Assembly (NCBI GenBank): GCA_005882525.1
Contig: VBGO01000063.1
Span: forward strand, 1 to 13,905
Source: Chloroflexota bacterium
GTDB lineage: Bacteria; Chloroflexota; Dormibacteria; CF-121
Length of the DNA stretch: 13,905 nt
Direction of reading: 5' to 3'
Position 1 is the stretch's first letter, and every line of letters begins with the position of its first letter. Shown here piece by piece: positions 13,645-13,905 of this stretch. The position numbers and the translations under genes are program-made. A model generated the notes under the pieces. The model ran no database searches, was not told where the DNA came from, and saw nothing but the letters and a program-made list of their open reading frames with translations.

Positions 13645-13905
13645 TCTTGATCGAAGTCGCCTCCAGCACGTTGGCCACGTGCTCGCACTGGTCCATGGTG
13701 GCTTCAAGCAGGTCGTAGAGGTCCTTCCACTTAACGAGGTCGCTTGGGCTGGCGCCGTCGGTGAAAAGTTGGGCGAGTGCCTCCCGGGTGATGCGGTCAC
13801 CCTCGTTCTCGAGGCTGTGGATTGCGAGCCGACGCGGCGCCAAATCCTTGAAGCCCTCGAGGTCAGCCACCGCTGCTTCCACCTCCTTTCCCGCCTTGGC
13901 CAGCA
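13637..13905 (-). CDS. DUF47 / PhoU-like phosphate transport regulator, C-terminal part
   Basis: The frame is open from the window edge (about 88 residues visible) to TGA at 13637-13639. The ending WKDLYDLLEATMDQCEHVANVLEA then IKNA is the standard C-terminus of DUF47 proteins, which have a PhoU-like all-helical fold and are commonly encoded directly before PiT permeases. They are thought to act as accessory or regulatory proteins for that permease. The family is about 205 residues long, so the N-terminal half lies outside. The segment HSLENEGDRITREALAQLF (about residues 29-47 of the fragment) is the acidic helix that in the family helps bind metal. A GTG at 13882 directly abuts an AGGAG sequence with no spacing, so it is an internal codon rather than a start. 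Confidence 0.9.
   Translation of the reverse strand, partial: LAKAGKEVEAAVADLEGFKDLAPRRLAIHSLENEGDRITREALAQLFTDGASPSDLVKWKDLYDLLEATMDQCEHVANVLEATSIKNA

Noticed and set aside
13645..13800. N-terminal extension of the PiT permease to 13800
   Set aside because: The added 52 residues are the out-of-frame reading of the DUF47 gene and are Pro/Ser/Thr-rich. PiT proteins begin close to the first helix at MPDQ.
1..13905. CRISPR array, insertion sequence, toxin-antitoxin or defence genes
   Set aside because: I saw no regularly spaced repeats, transposase motifs or defence-domain signatures on either strand. The coding space is filled by transport and metabolism genes.

Overview
The window reads as a stretch of ordinary bacterial chromosome from a GC-rich, probably Gram-positive-grade (Terrabacteria) organism. 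The Chloroflexota/Dormibacterota/Actinomycetota side looks most likely. This rests on the high G+C (judged by eye, not computed), tight 4-nt gene overlaps, apparently leaderless promoters, an 841-residue sugar nucleotidyltransferase/PGM-like fusion of a type I recall mainly from actinobacteria and cyanobacteria, and a SixA protein resembling the phosphatase half of actinobacterial MutT1. No phage, transposon, CRISPR or plasmid signature is visible.

Layout. (1) Positions 1-4429, plus strand: a peptide/opine-type ABC importer operon. It holds the 3' end of the substrate-binding protein, a 163-nt gap with two stem-loops, then dppB-, dppC-, dppD- and dppF-like genes joined by 3- to 4-nt stop/start overlaps. 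(2) 4445-5374, minus strand: a polytopic membrane protein I do not recognise, divergent from (3) 5415-7843, plus strand: an MFS exporter, probably leaderless, overlapping by 4 nt an imidazolonepropionase-like metal amidohydrolase. (4) 7966-12028, plus strand: a GalT-family nucleotidyl transferase (TTG start with a good Shine-Dalgarno), a nucleotidyltransferase/left-handed beta-helix/PGM-like fusion, and a 169-residue protein of unknown function. (5) 12019-12094: tRNA-Gly(CCC), whose first 10 nt overlap the end of the preceding gene and whose extended -10 promoter lies inside it. (6) 12165-12623, plus strand: a SixA-like histidine phosphatase whose only well-placed start is ATC. (7) 13905-12634, minus strand: the C-terminal half of a DUF47 (PhoU-like) protein overlapping by 8 nt a PiT low-affinity phosphate permease.

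How the genes work together. The importer feeds peptides or similar solutes into the cell. The MFS/amidohydrolase pair looks like an export-plus-hydrolysis module of unknown substrate. The galT/nucleotidyltransferase pair is a nucleotide-sugar module. The SixA/PiT/DUF47 group suggests a phosphate neighbourhood. I see no clear new defence or biosynthetic system. The observations most worth a second look are the loss of catalytic motifs throughout the PGM-like domain, the probable AUC start codon of the SixA gene, a Cys-to-Ser change in the DppD iron-sulfur motif, and the CDS/tRNA overlap.
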